64,000 nucleotides of DNA from Cryptomeria japonica (taxonomy: Eukaryota; Streptophyta; Pinopsida; Cupressales; Cupressaceae). The notes below the pieces were generated by a model. The model was not told the origin of the DNA. It saw only the letters and a list, made by a program, of their open reading frames with translations, and searched no databases. The stretch spans positions 823,419,896 to 823,483,895 of the forward strand of contig NC_081414.1 in the NCBI RefSeq assembly GCF_030272615.1. The letters run 5' to 3'. The translations under genes were made by a program, and so were the position numbers. Positions 60,250 to 64,000 of the stretch are shown piece by piece. Numbering within the stretch: position 1 is the first letter of the stretch; each line of letters starts with the position of its first letter.

Positions 60250-63200
60250 TTAGTTACCATTTGGAGGTGGCAACTGATCAAAAATAGATTTATACTTTTT
60301 CTGGGCGTCGGTGAGAGTGATAGAGAGTGCATCCCTTACACTTTCCATTAAAGAATTTTGTGCTTGAATATCACCCAATAGTGATATTAAACCATCAAGC
60401 GTGCTTCCCTCTTCTGTAGTAGAAAGGCGTGTAGCTCAGTTGATCTGTTCTTGAACGGATGAAAGATGAGGAAGGAATAGTGTCTGGAGTGTCATTATAT
60501 CCATCCTAATCTTATGCTCTTCATTTTTGAGTTCTAACTATTGAGCCATGAGCTATTGTAACCTTGTATAAAAATTTTGAACAAAATTTGGCTCTGTGGT
60601 CAACTTAGTTGAGAGATTGGTGATCTCTTTCTCAATTGCATCAGTTTTATTCTTGATATCTTTAAAGAATAAGGAAAATGTACAAAGTTTCTGAAATAAA
60701 TAAAGAATATGCTTGAGTTGAGGGGACAACTCAGCAATGAATTTGACAAGCTTGACTTTTCCTATAGCTAGAGCTTTTTGTACCTCTTCTATCATTTTTG
60801 CAGTAAGCTCTTTATCTTTTAGCTTGCTCAAGTACTCAGATGCATCAACTCCAGATGTTTCTATTTGATTAAGGAGTTCATCCAGTTGAATGTGGATGGC
60901 TACATCAGTTGACACTGTAGCTGAAGGTAGCATTTCGGTCAGTAGTGTCTTCACCTTCTGTAGTACTTTATTCTTCTTTTGAATGGCCATCTATTTTTCT
61001 TGTTCGGCCTTTATTTTGCATAGTTCATCAAAATCAATAAGTGCTTGCCCCTTTAATTTTGAGATATCCACATTGGGAAACACTATTGGTTTAGTTAAAT
61101 CAACTTTAAAACTATGCTTTTTCACTTTCTTCTCTTTACCTTTAGTCGGTTGGACCAAGACAATAGCTTGTGAGGCTTGCTGACCCTTGGTAGGTTGCTC
61201 GGTAGATGCAACACTTTGGTCTGTTCCTGTAGCCATTGTGGTGTCCTTGGGTGTTTCAGTACTGGGGGTCTCAGCTGTAACATTTTCAGTGCTTGACGGT
61301 GCTTGAGAGGTCTTTTCTTGAGTTGTACCTTCTGCTGCTTCAGACTGGTGACCTTCGGTGCCTTGTGTAGTATCCTGAGGAGCTTCGGTAGAGACAGGTA
61401 GATTAACTGGTGGATAAGGATGAACTTGTACTAAAATGGATTTACTAGATACAAGTTTTGCATAGGTAGTGTCATCTATCATTTCCTGCTCTGGTGCTTC
61501 TGTATCCATGACATCTTCATCAATTTGAATAGTGTCAGCTAGGTCTTGCTCGGTAGCATCAAGACCTTGCTCGGTGACATCAAGATTGTGCTCGATGACA
61601 TCAACAATTTCAACTTGAGATTGTTCACCGACATCCTTGATTTTGAAAATTTCTTGCCACTTTTCTTTTGTCTCATTTTCTACGTCAATGTATAGCCCAT
61701 TCATTAGTTTTAAGGCTCTTTGTTTGACAAGAAACCTTGAATTGTAGGTTGTCAGATTTTCCTTTATTTTAGCTACTGACATATTAGGAAAGAGATGGAC
61801 TATACTTCTTTCTCTGATTTGTTTCTTTGAGTCCATTTCATACTTCCACCTATTATCAATATGCAAATAAAGTTCATCTGGAAGTGACTTTGCTAGCTAT
61901 AATGGAGTTAACCGAAACTTTAGAAGCATGCAGATGACAACTTCTTTAATTTGTCTCTTCTCATCATTGTTCCTGGTTTCATACTTAACAAATCTAAATG
62001 AACTAAATCCACCATATTCTTTCAGATTTGCATAGAAGTTTTCTACACTATGTATATTTACCTTTTGGCTTTTTACAATCTGGAATTTGTTTGCATCCTC
62101 AAACTTTGTATCACTAGACTCTTTTTCCAAAATGAGTCTTTGAGTAGATTTCTTGTATGTTTTTGTTACCTTGGGAGCAGTAACACTCTTTTGTTTCTTA
62201 CTTGGTGATGCAGCTGATGCTCTAGTGTTAGGTCTCTTTGGTGGAGTGGTCGGTAGGGCCTTTGTAATGTCTAGTTTCTTTCTTTTCAAAACTTTTCCCT
62301 TAGGCAATTCAGTACTCAGTGTGATTGTTGCCTCTTGAGCTTCTGATTCCTCTGCGGTGATGGCAAGAGTGCCTTTGACAAGTGTAGAGGTAGATTCTTC
62401 TCTGAATTTCTCTGTCAATGCCTTAATCATTTTAGTTGCCTTCCTTGTAGCTTTAGGTACTACAATGCTCGTTTTAACTTTTTCCTTAACTTCTTCATAG
62501 GTTCCATATCTCAGTTCAGTAGCATGCCTTAGTAATGTGAGATATGCATCAATTTGTTGTTGTGTGATATCATAGTCAATCTCGTAACCCATTGGTGGAA
62601 AAGATTGAGTCCTTGGTTCCACAGCATTCACATAACAGTAATCAGTGTCTACCTCAAAGCATATATCATCCTTATATTTCTCTACCAGCTGTGGTGGAAT
62701 CCGATACCTGTTGTGCATCTTTTCTTAAAATTTGTTGAAGTAGTCATCCATGATATCATTAAAATTATCTCCCAATTTCTTGATAAAGTCATGAATTTGA
62801 TGGGTGATTGGTCGGTGTAGCTCCCAAAATACTTTACCAACTGAGGGAAAGAACTTCTCAAAGTAGAAAAACATGCATACAAGAAGTGAACCAAACTTCA
62901 GTGTATTTGCCGAGTTGTTTTTCTTTGGCTTCCTGATTGTGTTCAGGTTCTCAAACAAGTTTTTCAACAACACTTCACATAAGTCAATCTTCATTCCCTT
63001 TTTCACAATTTTATAGGCCAAGTCAACTATTGCACAGGGTACATTGTTTTCCCTTACTGATTGGAAGAAACAGTAACCAATTACTCTAATTGCAAATTTA
63101 AGTTCTGCACCAGTGACATTGTTCAGTTTCAGTCCTTTGTAGTTAGATTCTACTCTAGTTAAACTGATTAACTCCTTCTATGATATCATCTTTTGAGCTT

Positions 63201-63633
63201 GTGCATGATCATAGAAAGGATAACCGGTGATCACATGAATGATTTCCTTGGTGATTTTGAATGGTTTCTCTTCTAGCCACATGAAATCATCATGAATTCT
63301 GCTCAAAACAAACTTAACCCACTGGGGTTTGAACACATGGGGATAGGCTAGGGCTTCAGTTAATCCCTTGATTTTGATATGCTCGTACTTGCTATCCATT
63401 TTGCCATCGATACATAGCTCATCATATGTGTCACTTATCTCAACATGACTGAGTTCTTCAATATGGCATTTGGTGAAGAATCTAACATCTTCGACTAACA
63501 AGACTCGATCTGGGATGAGTGAAAAGGTAGTTTTGTCAACCGGTTTAGAGGCAACTTTAGGAGTCAAAGTGTATTTCAGTGAGGGCTTCTCCATATTCTT
63601 GACAACTACGAGATCTTGGATCTTGGGTGCCAT
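60250..63633 (-). pseudogene. ORF2 of inner element, complete, ~1,127 codons, unknown function
   Basis: A single frame from ATG 63633 (MAPKIQDLVVV) to TAA 60250-60252, with no frameshift and about nine nonsense codons (for example near 63178, 62722, 61894, 60988, 60553). I chose this start because the outer copy begins at the same residue. Parts: conserved globular region 1-380 (LVEDVRFFTKCHIEEL, KPFKITKEIIH, CEVLLKNLFENLN); basic Ser/Thr linker 390-500; second globular region 520-660 (NFYANLKEYGGF, LYLHIDNRW); acidic TEQDLAD repeats 680-710; Thr/Ser/Glu/Pro low complexity 720-830; basic patch KGKEKKVKKHSFKV; helical C-terminus 882-1127. No protease, RT, RNase H or integrase motif. It could be an envelope-like or accessory particle protein, or a captured gene; unresolved. 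Confidence 0.72.
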
Positions 63634-64000
63634 TTGTAAATTCCAAATAAAACTTAGCAAACTTTCCTTAGGGTTTGACAGTTTACAAATGGCAGATGTT
63701 TCACACTGGGTAGATAATAGCAATTTGACAAGATCGGAAAACCAGCTTGACAATGCGATTAGATTTGATGTAAATACCTTGGATTCACTTTGAATGAAGT
63801 TTGATCACCTTGATTCTCTCTACTCTTCTCTCTTGAAAACTTGGTAAATGAAAATGATCACAAAAATACCTTTAAGTACACAAAATACCTTATCGGGCTC
63901 CGTGCGGGTTAGGTCAAAACATTAAATGCACTCAGTTTACCTTTAACCGATTTCCTCTTTTTTGTTTCTTTTTAACTAAGTAACCAAATTTCCTTCATTT
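63634..64000 (-). other. Upstream spacer of inner ORF2
   Basis: Corresponds to 3684-4050 in the outer copy (shared CTTATCGGGCT, GGTCA, ACATTAAATGCACT). ORF1 should follow about 150 bp beyond the window end. Confidence 0.6.

Larger units (their letters stand above)
56362..64000 (-). mobile_element. Left half of a nested two-ORF LTR retrotransposon composite
   Basis: In plus order: outer 3' LTR (56362-57536), polypurine tract, C-terminal part of outer ORF2 (57899-58693), then the inner element: its 3' LTR (58694-59844), polypurine tract, complete ORF2 (60250-63633) and leader up to the window end. ORF1 and the inner 5' LTR must lie beyond 64000. It mirrors exactly the right half found at 1-6788. 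Confidence 0.8.

Overview
This window is plant nuclear DNA from a repeat-dominated genome, most likely a gymnosperm or another seed plant with a very large genome. That reading rests on Ty1/copia elements with LTRs near 1.5 kb, initiator-Met primer binding sites, a plant L1-type LINE with a zf-RVT and an RNase H domain, a tandem satellite, and long AT-rich gaps. The species is not shown by the sequence. I found no intact host gene, tRNA, rRNA or CRISPR array. Every substantial coding tract belongs to a decayed mobile element.

Layout. 1-6788: right half of a nested pair of minus-strand LTR elements of one unusual family, which has two ORFs and no recognisable protease, integrase, reverse transcriptase or RNase H. 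6789-7130: piece of an approximately 890-bp tandem repeat. 7205-8067: a 0.4-kb sequence duplicated in direct orientation and rich in small palindromes, grading into a satellite. 8010-12952 and 20319-21147: satellite of a 20-bp unit used in both orientations, split by a minus-strand copia element (12953-20313). 21409-21612: two strong hairpins. 22433-23117: another copy of the 890-bp repeat. 23118-24572: probable LINE 3' end. 24573-29930: AT-rich DNA with simple repeats and one LTR scrap. 30104-52153: an 8.3-kb block in direct tandem duplication. Copy A (30104-45960) carries a plus-strand copia element with a perfect TSD (34648-42234); copy B (45961-52153) keeps the empty site. 52500-54479: 5'-truncated LINE. 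54776-56361: tandem 890-bp repeats. 56362-64000: left half of a nested pair of the same two-ORF family.

Main biological result. The two-ORF family has ORF1 (about 450 codons: long coiled coil, then five CCHC zinc knuckles) and ORF2 (about 1,127 codons in one frame, product unknown), between LTRs of about 1.17 kb with a Met-tRNA primer binding site and a polypurine tract. It looks like a non-autonomous retrotransposon that supplies its own gag-like protein plus a large unknown protein and borrows polymerase functions.

Main structural result. The window begins inside the right half of a nested composite and ends inside the left half of one. The inner insertion site within ORF2, the two LTR subfamilies and the outer target site all match between the ends. 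This implies either a duplicated block with a period near 65.5 kb, or an assembly or circularity effect.
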